Positions 28,071 to 39,648 of a stretch of DNA of 64,000 nucleotides are shown here, piece by piece (positions within the stretch are counted from its first letter, which is position 1; the number at the start of each line of letters is the position of its first letter). The translations under genes were made by a program, and so were the position numbers. This DNA comes from Henriciella sp. (lineage in GTDB: Bacteria; Pseudomonadota; Alphaproteobacteria; Caulobacterales; Hyphomonadaceae): positions 1-64,000 of the forward strand of contig NZ_JAPYPG010000006.1 in assembly GCF_029937755.1 (NCBI RefSeq), in the 5' to 3' direction. A model generated the notes under the pieces. It had not been told where the DNA came from, did no database searches, and saw only the letters and a program-made list of their open reading frames with translations.

Positions 28071-28823
28071 ATGAAATGGGTGGGTGCCATTTTTATTGCC
28101 CTGCTCCTGTCCTGCCAGACGGCGTCTGCAGACAGGGTAGAGCAGGCTTTTGCTTCGGGGCGCTTCCTTGAGGCGGCAGAGCTGGCGCGCGCTGAAGGCG
28201 GCGCAGACAATTATGCGCGGGCTGCCCGGGCGCTTCTTGCTGATGCCGTTGCCAGCGGCCGGCCGACCGTTGAACGGCTCGACGAAGCGGAAGCCATGGC
28301 GCGGCAGGCGGTCGCCCTTGATCCGAAACACCCCGAAGGGCGCCTTCAGCTAGCCATCGCCCTGTCTCTCAAATCGCGTGAAATGAGCACACGCGAAGCG
28401 CTGGATTCCGGTTATGGCGGCATGTCTCGCGACCTTGCCGAGGCGGTGATTGAGGATGATCCGGACAATGTCTACGCGCATGGCTTCATGGCGGTGTGGA
28501 ATATCGAGGTGGTGCGCCGCGGTGGAGCGATCGGCTCGGCCTTCATGGGCGCGAGTATGCGCAAGGCGCGAAACCATTACGTGCAAGCGATCGAGACAGG
28601 GCAAGCAGACCCCTCCCTGCATTGGCAGTATGCCCGCGCGCTTGCAGCCCTGAATGCCCGAAAATACGAAAGTGATATCGAGATGTGCCTTGAGCGGGCG
28701 ATGACCACACAAGCCGAAACCGCCCTTGCTGAACTGATGCAGGCGCGTGCCCGCTCCTTCCAGCTCTATGTCAGAACGCATTCGCGCAAGGATATCGAGC
28801 GGGCTGCTGAAGTCCTGCTCTAG
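28071..28823 (+). CDS. Secreted TPR-like hypothetical protein
   Basis: Signal peptide; repeated alanine-rich helical pairs. Confidence 0.6.
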   Translation: MKWVGAIFIALLLSCQTASADRVEQAFASGRFLEAAELARAEGGADNYARAARALLADAVASGRPTVERLDEAEAMARQAVALDPKHPEGRLQLAIALSLKSREMSTREALDSGYGGMSRDLAEAVIEDDPDNVYAHGFMAVWNIEVVRRGGAIGSAFMGASMRKARNHYVQAIETGQADPSLHWQYARALAALNARKYESDIEMCLERAMTTQAETALAELMQARARSFQLYVRTHSRKDIERAAEVLL

Positions 28824-28826
28824 AGA

Positions 28827-29813
28827 CTAGGGCTGTGGCCAGGCAGCGCTCTCACCGATGAGCGGGATAATGCGGCTCGCGCATAGCGATGCTGCCGGAG
28901 CACTGTTAGGGCGCTTCTCCAGCGCTTCGGTGTGGACGAGCAGGGCCGTGCGGACTTCATCAGCGCCGAGGCCACCATTGCGCCTGGGATCGTTCAAGAC
29001 AGCCTCGCTGGCGTTCAGGGCCTGGGTCATCGAAGCGACACGCTGGTCCGACTCGGCCAGTTCGGTGTGTCGGCTGCCCGTAGTGACGCTAGCGCCAAAT
29101 CCATCGAGTTTCATAAGGTCTTCCATGGCAAGCTTCTGTCGCTCGATTTCCGGGCGCAAGACGGCCACGCAACTGGCCGAGGCGTCGCCGATCCGGTTCA
29201 GGCGTGTATCAGCGAGGATCGGAAAGCTTGAGCCATCCTTCATGGCAAGCGGAGCAGGGACGTTCGCCGTGCCAAGCAGGGCACTTGCAGGGGAGATTGT
29301 TTCCTGTGCGACTGAACGGTTCGGTGCTGCATCCTTATTGTCAGCGATCGTTTCCCTGTCGTTGGCCCATGCCGTGCCGCCGGCAGCGATGACGATGTCA
29401 CGCGAAAGGCGTCTCAACGCGGCGGGCGCCGATTGGGTGTCACCGGCGCGGGCCGCCATGACGTACCATTTGGCTGCCGTCTCCGGATCCGCTGGAATGC
29501 CTTCAAGGCCGAATTCGAAAACCCGTCCGAGATGGATGGTTGATGAGCGTTCGCCGAGGCCGGCTGCCTGCTCGAGCAGGGCCACGCCGAGCGGTTGGTC
29601 CTGTTCGAGGCCGTAGCCATAAAGATAGGCCTGTCCGAGGAGCGCGATCGCCTGGGGTGCGCCGTCTTCGGCGTAACGCGCAATCACATCGACATGGCTG
29701 TAATCTTCGGCGCGATAGGCATCGATGGCCGCATCAAGCTCTTCCGACTGTGCGGAAGCGCTTAAAGGCAAGAGAAGGCTGGTGAAGAGAGCTGCCAGGA
29801 CGAACCGCATCAT
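28827..29813 (-). CDS. Secreted Sel1-repeat protein
   Basis: AIALLGQAYLYGYGLEQDQPLGVALLEQAAGLGERSSTIHLGRVFEFGLEGIPADPETAAKWYVMAA. Confidence 0.8.
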   Translation of the reverse strand: MMRFVLAALFTSLLLPLSASAQSEELDAAIDAYRAEDYSHVDVIARYAEDGAPQAIALLGQAYLYGYGLEQDQPLGVALLEQAAGLGERSSTIHLGRVFEFGLEGIPADPETAAKWYVMAARAGDTQSAPAALRRLSRDIVIAAGGTAWANDRETIADNKDAAPNRSVAQETISPASALLGTANVPAPLAMKDGSSFPILADTRLNRIGDASASCVAVLRPEIERQKLAMEDLMKLDGFGASVTTGSRHTELAESDQRVASMTQALNASEAVLNDPRRNGGLGADEVRTALLVHTEALEKRPNSAPAASLCASRIIPLIGESAAWPQP

Positions 29814-29961
29814 GACAGGCACTTTATAGAGGCCGCAGGACGCGTCCAGCATTTCAGGGCAGGCATGGTGGTGCCGATTGCAGCCGCTCGTTTTACGCGC
29901 GTCTGTGCCTGTCGTTTGCGAGGGGGTGCATAAGCGGTGGTCGTGTACTGCGTAACGGCGA

Positions 29962-30930
29962 TTACTCCGCAGCGACAGCTTCCTCGATAGCCGTCTGTTC
30001 TTCCAGCCAATGCTCGGCTTCCAGGGCAGCCATGCACCCCATGCCCGCGGCCGTCACAGCCTGACGATAGGTTTCGTCAGTGACATCGCCAGCCGCATAA
30101 ACGCCTGGAATATTGGTCTTGGTCGTGCCCGGGTCAGTGATGATGTAGCCATTGGCCTTCATATCGACCTTGCCCTTGAAGAGTTCCGTCTGCGGAGCAT
30201 GGCCAATCGCAATGAAGACGCCGTGGACATCACGGGTTTCTTCCTCGCCGGTCTTCACGTTCTTGAGCCGGGCACCGGTGACGCCGAGCGGGTTCTCGTC
30301 CCCAATCACTTCTTCAAGGACCGTGTCCCAGAGGATCTCGACCTTGGGGTGCTTGAACAGGCGGTCCTGCAGGATCTTCTCTGCGCGGAAGCTGTCGCGG
30401 CGGTGCACGACGGTGACCTTGGAGGCGAAGTTCGTGAGGAAGAGCGCTTCTTCGACGGCGGTGTTGCCGCCACCGACAACGATGACTTCCTTGCCGCGAT
30501 AGAAAAAACCATCGCAGGTCGCGCAAGCGGAGACACCAAAGCCCTGGAACTTTTCCTCACTGGGCAGGCCAAGCCACTTTGCCTGAGCGCCCGTTGAAAT
30601 CACCATCGCGTCTGCGGTGTAGACGGTGCCGCTTTCGCCGATTGCCTTGAATGGGCGGTTTTCCAGATCGACTTCTGCGATGTGATCCTCGGAGACTTTC
30701 GCGCCCATCTTCTCGGCGTGGTCGCGCATCTTCTCCATCAGTTCCGGACCCTGGATCTCGGCAAAGCCCGGATAATTCTCGACTTCGGTCGTGATGGTGA
30801 GCTGGCCGCCAGGCTGAAGGCCGGCAACCACACGGGTATCGCGCATGGCGCGGGCAGCGTAGATCGCAGCTGTCCAGCCGGCCGGGCCGGAGCCGATAAT
30901 CAGGATTTCGGAATGGATCGTTTCGCTCAT
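29962..30930 (-). CDS. trxB: Thioredoxin-disulfide reductase
   Basis: IIGSGPAGWTAAIYAARA, SACATCDGFFYRGKEVIVVGGGNTAVEEALFLT. Confidence 0.95.
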   Translation of the reverse strand: MSETIHSEILIIGSGPAGWTAAIYAARAMRDTRVVAGLQPGGQLTITTEVENYPGFAEIQGPELMEKMRDHAEKMGAKVSEDHIAEVDLENRPFKAIGESGTVYTADAMVISTGAQAKWLGLPSEEKFQGFGVSACATCDGFFYRGKEVIVVGGGNTAVEEALFLTNFASKVTVVHRRDSFRAEKILQDRLFKHPKVEILWDTVLEEVIGDENPLGVTGARLKNVKTGEEETRDVHGVFIAIGHAPQTELFKGKVDMKANGYIITDPGTTKTNIPGVYAAGDVTDETYRQAVTAAGMGCMAALEAEHWLEEQTAIEEAVAAE

Positions 30931-31039
30931 CGCCCACACTCCACTTGTCTGGTCAGTGTTGTCTTTATCGGCCTACAGGTATGGGGATTCTTGGCCGGTG
31001 AATAAACCCCCGGCGTGCTCAACCCGGCGTGAAGCAGCA

Positions 31040-31957
31040 CTATTGCACAGGCTTGCGCACTTCCACCGTCGCATGGCTCACATTGAACTTCTCCGAAAGT
31101 CGCGCCTTTACAGCCTTGCGGAGCGTATCGAGGCACACGCCTTCCTTCGCTGTGACTTCCAGCGTTACCAGGGGCTTCTGCTCGGTCAGCGCCCAGGCGT
31201 GGATATGGCTGACCTTGATGGCATCGCTGAGATGGTCTTCCAGGTCCGCCTTGATGTCGGCTGGCTCCAGCCCCGATGGCACGCCCTCGATGAGGATGTG
31301 AGCCGACTGCATGGTGACGCGAATGCCGCCGACCACGATCAGCAGGGCCACGAGGATGGACAGCAGGGGATCGATGGGCATCCAGCCAGTGAAGATGATC
31401 ACCAGCGCTGCGGCGATCGCAGCGACAGAGCCCAGCAGGTCGCCGGCGACATGCCAGAGCGCGCCCTGCAGGTTGAGATCTTCCTGGTCGCCGCCATGCA
31501 GGAGATAGAAAGCGATGATGTTCACGAGCAGGCCCACCACAGCAACGCCCATCAGGACGTTGCCCATGACGGGTTCCGGTGTGATCAGGCGCTGGACGGC
31601 CTCGAACAGGATCCATGCGGCCAGCAGAAGAAGTGCCATGCCGTTTACAAAAGCGGCGAGTATCTTGAACCGTGCCCAGCCAAAGCTGCGCTGGTCGTCG
31701 GCGGGTCGCTCAGCCAGCTTGAAGCCAAGCCAGGCAAGCGCAAGCGACCCGGCATCGGTCAGCATATGAGCGGCATCGGCAAGCAGGGCGAGTGACCCGG
31801 AAATGACGCCGCCGACCACTTCCGCAATCATGAAAGTGAAGGTCAGCAGTGCTGCCAGCGCTACGCGCTTCCGGGCGTCGGCGGAATCTGGAACGGCATG
31901 ATGATGCGCGTGGTGATGCCCGCCGGACCCATGCTCATGAGAGTGCTCGTGTGCCAT
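31040..31957 (-). CDS. Cation diffusion facilitator (CzcD-like) transporter
   Basis: His-rich N-terminus, LLADAAHMLTDAGSLALAW, HVAGDLLGSVAAI. Confidence 0.92.
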   Translation of the reverse strand: MAHEHSHEHGSGGHHHAHHHAVPDSADARKRVALAALLTFTFMIAEVVGGVISGSLALLADAAHMLTDAGSLALAWLGFKLAERPADDQRSFGWARFKILAAFVNGMALLLLAAWILFEAVQRLITPEPVMGNVLMGVAVVGLLVNIIAFYLLHGGDQEDLNLQGALWHVAGDLLGSVAAIAAALVIIFTGWMPIDPLLSILVALLIVVGGIRVTMQSAHILIEGVPSGLEPADIKADLEDHLSDAIKVSHIHAWALTEQKPLVTLEVTAKEGVCLDTLRKAVKARLSEKFNVSHATVEVRKPVQ

Positions 31958-32035
31958 TGGCCTACAGATGTGGCGACTTGTTCGGGAAGTCAATAAAACA
32001 CATAAAAAACAACAGTTTAGATATGTTATTCCGTT

Positions 32036-33136
32036 TCATTGCATCCAGTCTGGCATGACGACCTTGTCGCCGGTCCCGCCAAGCTGCGGCTGTGGATGGC
32101 GATCGAGAAGCTTTTTGACAATTTCATCCGCGACCCGGTCAGCTTCGCGCAGCGGCTCGTAGGACCAGCCTTCAAGAAATCCGTCGAACCAGCGGGCACA
32201 TCCGCGATTGATCAGGCTTTCATGCAACCGGTCAAACTTCGCACTCGTCCCCTCCAGCCGGGCGATATGAATTGGCAGGCCGTGCCAGGCCGCATCCGAC
32301 AGCATGTTGGCACTGTCCTCGGTCACGATGGCGGCATCGGAATAGAGGAGCCAGGCCAGGTAGGGGTTCGGGCCATCTTCCGGCCCTGCCCAGAAGCGCG
32401 CGCCGATCCGGTCGGAAAGCGCCCGCATCTTGGCGACCACGGGAATTGGCGTGCGCCGGGAGGCGGTGATCCTGAGACGCCAGCCGAGCCCCGACAGCCG
32501 GGCGAGGTCTTCGCCGAGCTTGTCGGCCACCGCTTCTGTGAATGTGTGCGCCTTGGAGTCGCCCCCTAGAATGACAATACAGGCCCGGCCGTTTTCGTCG
32601 GCGAGGTCGGCGAAGGCCTGTCCAGCGTCCTCGATATCGTCCGGCGCGAAAAAGGAGGGCGCACCGACGGTGCGAATGACGTTCGGGCCGTCGAGCTCGT
32701 CATGTTCGGGCACGACGATGAGGTCGAACGCATCGCGGTCGGTCTTTGGGTCAAGAATCTGGACTGTCAGCATCTTGCCCCCGGACATCTGACGGATGGC
32801 GGCCGTGTAGGGGGCGCTGCGCCGGCCTGCGGCGATCCAGACATCCGGCCAGGGCGGTGAGAACAGCGCTCGCTGCTCGGCGGGCAGGGCGAGTTTTTCG
32901 AGCGGCCAGCGGCCGCCCGGCAGCCATGTCCATGGCGCGCGAGGTGTCAGCGTGATCGGCTTGTCGCGATGGCCTTCGCCCTGGATATGCGCAATGCGCA
33001 TCCAGCGCCCCGTGGTGCCCAGCGCCTGCACAATCGAGCGGACCTGGGCGGCATTTCCGGCACGTCCATCGGAGACCGCCCAGACGGACGGACCCACTTG
33101 CGGGGCAATCGGCGGTTTCGTTTGCGGCGCGGTCAT
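32036..33136 (-). CDS. Mitochondrial-fission ELM1-like family protein (DUF1022)
   Basis: WAVSDGRAGNAAQVRSIVQAL; LYSDAAIVTEDSANMLSDAAWHGLPIHI. Confidence 0.87.
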   Translation of the reverse strand: MTAPQTKPPIAPQVGPSVWAVSDGRAGNAAQVRSIVQALGTTGRWMRIAHIQGEGHRDKPITLTPRAPWTWLPGGRWPLEKLALPAEQRALFSPPWPDVWIAAGRRSAPYTAAIRQMSGGKMLTVQILDPKTDRDAFDLIVVPEHDELDGPNVIRTVGAPSFFAPDDIEDAGQAFADLADENGRACIVILGGDSKAHTFTEAVADKLGEDLARLSGLGWRLRITASRRTPIPVVAKMRALSDRIGARFWAGPEDGPNPYLAWLLYSDAAIVTEDSANMLSDAAWHGLPIHIARLEGTSAKFDRLHESLINRGCARWFDGFLEGWSYEPLREADRVADEIVKKLLDRHPQPQLGGTGDKVVMPDWMQ

Positions 33137-33321
33137 GGCGGTCAGGATCGATCCCCGCGATTCGTGGTTAAGGCGAGTCTGCCAGTTTTTCGGCCAAGTT
33201 GCACGTCGCGCTGAAAGATGACGCACAGCTCTCAGGTTCCGGCCTCAATGCGACGAGGCCGGCTGTATCTTGCATCCTGTCCAGTCCCTTACAGGAATGG
33301 GGAGTCAGGATCGTGGTCTTG

Positions 33322-33795
33322 TTACTTGAATTCGACCGAGGAAATCTCGTAGACGCGCGCGCCCCCAGGTGCTGCCACTTCGGCTTCATCACCAACAGAC
33401 TTGCCAATCAGCGCACGTGCGATCGGAGACGTGTTCGATACCTTGCCCTTGGCGATATCGGCTTCGTCTTCGCCTACGATGCGGTAAGTGGCTTCCTTCT
33501 CGGTGTCCGCGTCGATCAGCGTCACCGTCGCGCCGAAGACGATCTTCTCGCCCTTGAGCTTGGAGACGTCGATGACCTCAGCACGGGCCAGCTTGTCTTC
33601 CAGCTCGGCAACGCGGCCTTCAATGAAGCTCTGCTTTTCCTTCGCAGCGTGGTACTCGGCGTTCTCCGACAGGTCGCCATGTTCGCGTGCTTCGGCGATC
33701 GCCGCGATCACGGCGGGGCGTTCCACTGACTTCAAATGCTTCAGTTCTGCGTCGAGGGCAGCATGCCCTTCGGCGGTCATGGGTGTTCTTTGCAT
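33322..33795 (-). CDS. greA: Transcription elongation factor GreA
   Basis: [51 protein letters not shown]. Confidence 0.94.
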   Translation of the reverse strand: MQRTPMTAEGHAALDAELKHLKSVERPAVIAAIAEAREHGDLSENAEYHAAKEKQSFIEGRVAELEDKLARAEVIDVSKLKGEKIVFGATVTLIDADTEKEATYRIVGEDEADIAKGKVSNTSPIARALIGKSVGDEAEVAAPGGARVYEISSVEFK

Positions 33796-33864
33796 GTTCT
33801 GGATAACCGTCTTTGTAAACGTGTAGGTTCCGACCAAACGGGTTTTGCGTCAAGTAGGTTGCAA

Positions 33865-36800
33865 TCAGGCTGTCTGCAAGGGCCGGACCGTCAGGTCTCG
33901 GTCTCGAAGCGCCCGGATCGCCTGCACAGAGGCGCGTGAGGCCGCAAGGGTCGTGAAGTAGGGAATCTTGCGGGTGAGGGCTGTTCGCCGGATCGAGGCG
34001 GAGTCCTTGAGCGACTGGACACCCTCGGTCGTGTTGAAGACGAGCTGGACGCCGCCATTGATCATGAGATCGACAATGTGCGGCTGGCCTTCGTTGACCT
34101 TGTTCACCGCTTTGACGGGCAGGCCCTTGCTTTCGAGGAAGGCGGCCGTGCCACTGGTGGCAATCAGCGAGAAGCCGAGATCGACAAGATCCTGCGCGGG
34201 AGCGATTACGTTCTCCTTGTCGCCGTCCTTCACAGACATGAAGACACAGCCTTCGGTCGGCAGGTGAACATCGACGGCGGCTTGCGACTTGAGGAAGGCT
34301 GCGCCGAAATCGTCGTCCCAGCCCATCACCTCGCCGGTCGAGCGCATTTCCGGGCCGAGCACGGGATCGACACCCGGGAAGCGGGCAAACGGGAAGATCG
34401 CTTCCTTGACGGCCACGCGGCGCGGCACCGCTTTCGAAAGGTCGAAGTCGGTAAGGCTGGCGCCCGCCATCACCTTGGCTGCAATCTTGGCGATCGGTGC
34501 GCCAACCGCCTTTGCCACGAACGGCACGGTGCGCGAGGCGCGCGGATTGGCTTCAAGGACGAAGATCTCGTCGCCCTTCACCGCAAACTGGATATTGATC
34601 AGACCGCGCACCTTGAGCTCGCGCGCCAGGGCGGCGGCAGAGTCAGACAGGCGCTTCTTGATCTCTTCAGACAGCGAGTAGGGCGGAAGTGCGCAAGCAG
34701 AGTCGCCCGAGTGCACGCCGGCTTCCTCGATATGCTCCATGATGCCGGCAACGTGGACATTGGTCTCGTCGCACAGGGCGTCGATATCGACCTCGATGGC
34801 GTCGGCAAGATAGCGATCGAGGAAGAGAGACTGGTCACCGGAGACCTTCATGGCCTCCTTGGCGAATGATTTTACGTCTGCATCGTCCCGGCAGATTTCC
34901 ATGGCGCGGCCACCGAGCACGTAGCTGGGGCGGAGCATGATTGGGTAGCCTAGGTCCCTGGCTTTCTCCAGCGCCTCTTCTTCGGAGCGTGCGGTGGCTG
35001 AAGGCGCCTGCTGGATGTTCAACCGGTCAAGCATGGCCGCGAAGCGTTCGCGATCCTCGGCAAGGTCGATGCTGGTCGGGCTGGTGCCCAGGATCGGGAT
35101 GCCGGCCTCATGCAGCGGGGTTGCGAGCTTCAGCGGTGTCTGACCACCAAACTGGACAATCACGCCCTGCAGTTCGCCGGCGCTCTGCTCCTTGGCGATA
35201 ATCTCCGAGACGTGCTCCTCGGTCAGCGGTTCGAAGTACAGCCGGTCGGAGGTATCGTAATCGGTCGACACGGTTTCCGGATTGCAGTTCACCATGATCG
35301 ACTCGACGCCGATCTCTTCCATGGCGAAAGCCGCATGACAGCAGCAGTAATCGAACTCGATCCCCTGGCCGATCCGGTTGGGACCGCCGCCAAGGATGAT
35401 GGCTTTCTTCCGGTCAGACACACCGGCCTCGTCATCGGCCTGTGTCTGCCCATAAGGCGGGTGTTCGTAGGTCGAGTAGAGGTAAGGTGTCTTGGCGGCG
35501 AATTCGGCCGCGCAGGTGTCGATACGCTTGTAGACAGGGCGCACGCCAAGCTTGTGACGGCCGGTGCGCACAGCCTTCTCACTCTGGCCGGTCAGCTCAC
35601 CGAGGCGCGCATCCGAGAAGCCCATGCCCTTGATCACGGTCATGTCGTGAGCGTTGTCCGGCAGGCCGTCGCGGCGCAGGCCCTCCTCGGTTTCGATAAG
35701 CGCCGCAATCTGGCGCAGGAACCAGCGGTCGATACCGGTGATCCGGTAGATGTCTTCGACGGTGAAGCCTTTGCGGAAGGCCTGGGCAACATGGCGCAGA
35801 CGGTCTGGCGTGGGGCGGGCAAGCTCGGAGTGGAGCTGTTCTTCAGTCTCGGCTTCGGTTTCGTTGAGGCCGGTCAGGCCGGTCTCAAGCGAGCAGAGTG
35901 CCTTTTGCAGGCTTTCCTGGAAGTTCCGGCCGATGGCCATCGCCTCGCCGACCGACTTCATCGCCGTGGTCAGCAGCGGTTCGGCGCCCTTGTACTTCTC
36001 GAAGGCGAAGCGCGGGATCTTGGTGACAACGTAATCGATCGTCGGTTCGAAGGAGGCGGGCGTCACGCCCGTGATGTCATTGGTCAGCTCGTCCAGCGTG
36101 TAGCCGACAGCGAGCTTGGCAGCGATCTTGGCAATCGGGAAACCGGTGGCCTTGGAGGCGAGGGCTGACGAGCGCGAGACGCGGGGGTTCATCTCGATGA
36201 CGACAAGGCGGCCCGAATCCGGATCGACCGCGAACTGAACGTTCGAGCCACCGGTTTCCACGCCGATCTCACGCAACACCGCGATCGATGCGTTGCGCAT
36301 GATCTGGTATTCCTTGTCGGTGAGCGTCAGCGCCGGGGCCACGGTGATCGAGTCACCGGTATGCACGCCCATGGGATCGATGTTCTCGATGGCGCAGATG
36401 ATGATCGCATTGTCCGCCTTGTCGCGGACGACCTCCATCTCGAATTCCTTCCAGCCGAGCAGGCTCTCATCGATAAGCACCTGGCCCACCGGGGATGCGG
36501 CGAGGCCAGAGCGAACGATTTCCTCGTATTCCTCGACATTGTAGGCAACGCCGCCGCCCGTCCCGCCGAGCGTATAGGCCGGGCGGATGATGGCGGGCAG
36601 GCCGACCTCTTCCAGCACGTCCATGGCCTGCTGCAGGCCACCAATCCGGTCATAGCCGATAATTTTGCCGGCATCGTTCTTGATCTCGGGCGCGGCAACG
36701 ATAGCGGCCTTGGGATTTTCCAGGCCGATCCGGTCCATCGCCTCGCGGAAGAGGCGGCGGTCTTCTGCCATCTCGATCGCATCGGCGCGCGCACCGATCA

Positions 36801-37143
36801 GTTCGACGCCATATTTTTCGAGCGTGCCGTCGCGATAGAGATCGAGCGCACAGTTCAGCGCTGTCTGGCCGCCCATGGTCGGCAGGATCGCGTCCGGCTT
36901 TTCTGCAGCGATAATCTTTTCGACAAACCCCGGCGTGATCGGTTCGACATAGGTCGCATCCGCAAGGTCGGGATCGGTCATGATGGTAGCGGGATTGGAA
37001 TTCACCAGGATGACCCGGTAGCCCTCGGATTTGAGGGCCTTTACTGCCTGGACACCGGAATAGTCGAACTCGCAGGCCTGCCCGATAATGATCGGGCCAG
37101 CACCGATAACGAGGATGGACTTCAAATCGGTGCGTTTTGGCAT
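33865..37143 (-). CDS. carB: Carbamoyl-phosphate synthase large subunit
   Basis: [50 protein letters not shown]; two ATP-grasp halves. Confidence 0.97.
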   Translation of the reverse strand: MPKRTDLKSILVIGAGPIIIGQACEFDYSGVQAVKALKSEGYRVILVNSNPATIMTDPDLADATYVEPITPGFVEKIIAAEKPDAILPTMGGQTALNCALDLYRDGTLEKYGVELIGARADAIEMAEDRRLFREAMDRIGLENPKAAIVAAPEIKNDAGKIIGYDRIGGLQQAMDVLEEVGLPAIIRPAYTLGGTGGGVAYNVEEYEEIVRSGLAASPVGQVLIDESLLGWKEFEMEVVRDKADNAIIICAIENIDPMGVHTGDSITVAPALTLTDKEYQIMRNASIAVLREIGVETGGSNVQFAVDPDSGRLVVIEMNPRVSRSSALASKATGFPIAKIAAKLAVGYTLDELTNDITGVTPASFEPTIDYVVTKIPRFAFEKYKGAEPLLTTAMKSVGEAMAIGRNFQESLQKALCSLETGLTGLNETEAETEEQLHSELARPTPDRLRHVAQAFRKGFTVEDIYRITGIDRWFLRQIAALIETEEGLRRDGLPDNAHDMTVIKGMGFSDARLGELTGQSEKAVRTGRHKLGVRPVYKRIDTCAAEFAAKTPYLYSTYEHPPYGQTQADDEAGVSDRKKAIILGGGPNRIGQGIEFDYCCCHAAFAMEEIGVESIMVNCNPETVSTDYDTSDRLYFEPLTEEHVSEIIAKEQSAGELQGVIVQFGGQTPLKLATPLHEAGIPILGTSPTSIDLAEDRERFAAMLDRLNIQQAPSATARSEEEALEKARDLGYPIMLRPSYVLGGRAMEICRDDADVKSFAKEAMKVSGDQSLFLDRYLADAIEVDIDALCDETNVHVAGIMEHIEEAGVHSGDSACALPPYSLSEEIKKRLSDSAAALARELKVRGLINIQFAVKGDEIFVLEANPRASRTVPFVAKAVGAPIAKIAAKVMAGASLTDFDLSKAVPRRVAVKEAIFPFARFPGVDPVLGPEMRSTGEVMGWDDDFGAAFLKSQAAVDVHLPTEGCVFMSVKDGDKENVIAPAQDLVDLGFSLIATSGTAAFLESKGLPVKAVNKVNEGQPHIVDLMINGGVQLVFNTTEGVQSLKDSASIRRTALTRKIPYFTTLAASRASVQAIRALRDRDLTVRPLQTA

Positions 37144-37273
37144 CGTCTTTCCTCGCTACTCGTGACCGTCAGTCAAACGCGTGCGCTATAGCGAGGAGTC
37201 GAGGGTGTGGGCAAGGCCGGTGTGGGGCAAAACTGCTGTCTGTGGCGTTTTGGTCCACAAATACAACCAACCG

Positions 37274-37603
37274 TCAGGGATAGAGTGAGACACCGTCCAT
37301 CGTCTGTACCGCTTCGATCGCGGTGCATTTGGCGAAACCCACTTCAGGTCCGGCGCAGGTAATGCGTGCATCAATCATCAGATGGGCCTTGTCCGATCGG
37401 ACGGCACAAGAAACGGCTGTTCCGCTCTGGCCGGCCTCCATATCCGTAACGTCTGAGACCAGGTCGGTCGGGAGAATCTCGGCGGCCTTGTCCAGGGCTG
37501 CTTCGCACGCCGTCATCGCGGTCTCATTCGGTGCCGGCTCTGCGGTACAGGCACAAAGCCAAAGGGCGACTGAAATTGTGACGATGGTGAGAAACCGGAT
37601 CAT
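37274..37603 (-). CDS. Small hypothetical lipoprotein
   Basis: MIRFLTIVTISVALWLCAC lipobox. Confidence 0.55.
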   Translation of the reverse strand: MIRFLTIVTISVALWLCACTAEPAPNETAMTACEAALDKAAEILPTDLVSDVTDMEAGQSGTAVSCAVRSDKAHLMIDARITCAGPEVGFAKCTAIEAVQTMDGVSLYP

Positions 37604-37723
37604 GAGCGAGCCTTTCCAAGCATTGAAGCCGATCCGAACTGAAAGGTTCCTGAAATTCGACCCAAGAACTGGGGCCAAGCAGGCGGCGTGCCATTTGCCG
37701 AAAATTGTCTGTACAAACAAAAT

Positions 37724-37755
37724 GCCCCCGCATCCGGGGACATGGATGCGGGGGC
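37724..37755 (-). terminator. Rho-independent terminator of the glycine-zipper gene
   Basis: GCCCCCGCATCC/GGATGCGGGGGC 12-bp stem, T-rich on - strand (ATTTTGTTT). Confidence 0.7.
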
Positions 37756-37805
37756 TTGTGCCTGCCTCGTGGAGGGGGGACTAGGCAGGAACTTGTCGCG
37801 CTGGC

Positions 37806-38144
37806 CTACCAGCGGTTCGGATCGTAGGGATACTCGTCATAGGCGTTGGCGTAGCCGTCGCCATCACTATCCTTTTCATCGGGCTGGTCCTTCACGCCGG
37901 GCGTGTCACAATCGGCTGCTTCCGTGCAGCCCTTGGCAGCACCAGCAGCGCCACCGACTGCAGCACCGATGGCCGCGCCCTTGCCAGCGTCGCCATCACC
38001 AGTGTTGTTACCAATCACAGCACCGGCCACGGCACCCGCAGCGGCGCCCGCGGCGGCGTTGCGTTCAGTGTAACCCGACTGGGTACATGCGGCCATGATC
38101 AGGCCCGTTGCTGCAATAGCGGTGGTTTTCATCAGGGTCTTCAT
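37806..38144 (-). CDS. Glycine-zipper lipoprotein with acidic DxDGDG tail
   Basis: LIMAAC lipobox, AAAGAAAGAVAGAVIGNNTG repeats, DSDGDGYANAYD. Confidence 0.8.
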   Translation of the reverse strand: MKTLMKTTAIAATGLIMAACTQSGYTERNAAAGAAAGAVAGAVIGNNTGDGDAGKGAAIGAAVGGAAGAAKGCTEAADCDTPGVKDQPDEKDSDGDGYANAYDEYPYDPNRW

Positions 38145-38273
38145 GGGGATAGCTCCCTTTGCTTGTTTCGCGCCGGACCAACGTCGCGTCACATGAAGGG
38201 TTCCGGCCCCATATGGTGAACTCTGTGAAAGCTTTGGGGCGCGGCGATGGCTCCCGTGGGCCCGCAGGCCTGC

Positions 38274-39545
38274 CTATTCGACCAGCCTGGCCTCTCGCCG
38301 CGGCTTGATCACGAGGGGGAGATCCGTTTCGGTCATATCAAAATCGATGGCGAGCCGGCCCTGGTTGGAAACCTCAAGGGTATTACTGACGATCTGCAGA
38401 TAGGGCGACTTGGTGCGTCCGCCGCCGCCTTGAGTGACCTCGATATCGTAGGAGGGCATGTAGATCACGCCTTCGACATCGATCTTGCCGCGAATGCGCA
38501 TCTGGCGCTTCCAGTTTTTTGACAAATTGATCTGTGCGAAGGCAATTCCCGCCGTCTCGCCGTGTGCGGGCGCGGTGATCTTGAGCTCACTGCCGCTCTT
38601 GATGTCGATCTGCCCGGTGCGATCATCAAAAATGAAAGTAACGCCCTCAGCGGTGAGAGATCCGCGCGCATCAATTTTAAGTCCACCGCCGCGAAAGATG
38701 TAGACACCGGGTTCGAGCGTTACATTACGCGCCCTAATGGTTAGCCCGCCGCAGTAGAGGCCGGGCGTAAGCCGTGTCGAGCCAATGCGCACAATATTTG
38801 CACTGACAGAGTCGCACAGCCCGGACACAGGCAGGTCATAGCCCTCCAGCGGATCGGGAAGTGGCTGGCAATCAGATTCCGGTTCGGGCTCGACACCGGC
38901 ACGAATATCCTGATCGACTTCGCCAACGGCGCAGAAGGCGCGCGCGGTTGCGCTGCCACCGGAAAAGCGCATCGCTTGAGAACTGTCTGAGTTGGTCCAG
39001 ACGATGCAGTTCGTTGCGTCGAGCGTTCCCTGGTCCTTGATGCGCATCCCTGCGTTTCGCTCTTCCAGCGTCAGTATGCAGAGGGGGAAGCCCCAGGTTG
39101 CCTCGGCCACGGAACGCCGGCGCATCGGCGTGGTGGCACTCTTCCCGGCAAATTTCGAGAAGTAATTCACCGGTTTGAATTCAAGTTCGACCGACAGGCG
39201 CGTATGCTGCCCGTAGGCATCCTCAGTGACTGCCGCAACATCAAGGTCGCGCAGCTCATAATTGGAATTGTTCGTCGCCAGTATGGTCGCCTCGTGCCTG
39301 GCGGCTTCAAGGCGTTCATTGGACTTCGGCGAGGCGTGGTTCAGGAAGACTGTTGCCCCACCCAGGGCCGATGCATCGGCGGCAAGCTGCAGCTGATGCC
39401 CTGAGCGTGTGTCCATCCCGAGCGCAATGGTCGCGCCAACCATAGCCATGATGGACATCAGGCTGATGGCAAAAATCGGCATGGTGCTGCCGGCAGAGCG
39501 CGACAACAATTGCGGGAAGGTTTTTTTGACCTTGCGAAAGCTCAT
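38274..39545 (-). CDS. TadE/TadG-like pilus-assembly-type membrane protein
   Basis: LSRSAGSTMPIFAISLMSIMAMVGATIALGMDTRSGHQLQLAADASALGGA. Confidence 0.7.
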   Translation of the reverse strand: MSFRKVKKTFPQLLSRSAGSTMPIFAISLMSIMAMVGATIALGMDTRSGHQLQLAADASALGGATVFLNHASPKSNERLEAARHEATILATNNSNYELRDLDVAAVTEDAYGQHTRLSVELEFKPVNYFSKFAGKSATTPMRRRSVAEATWGFPLCILTLEERNAGMRIKDQGTLDATNCIVWTNSDSSQAMRFSGGSATARAFCAVGEVDQDIRAGVEPEPESDCQPLPDPLEGYDLPVSGLCDSVSANIVRIGSTRLTPGLYCGGLTIRARNVTLEPGVYIFRGGGLKIDARGSLTAEGVTFIFDDRTGQIDIKSGSELKITAPAHGETAGIAFAQINLSKNWKRQMRIRGKIDVEGVIYMPSYDIEVTQGGGGRTKSPYLQIVSNTLEVSNQGRLAIDFDMTETDLPLVIKPRREARLVE

Positions 39546-39648
39546 GCCATATCTAACATTGATAGGGGTTAACAATGCTTAATACTTACTGCTTTAATTT
39601 AGCAGAGGCAGAGACTACCGCAGTTTCGGTATTGGAGTGTTGTAAACT

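Noticed and set aside
33239-33262. CCGGCCTC-N8-GAGGCCGG hairpin downstream of greA
   Set aside because: Good stem but no T-tract on either strand; not called as terminator.
35110-36168. 352-aa + strand ORF within carB
   Set aside because: Antisense to carB.
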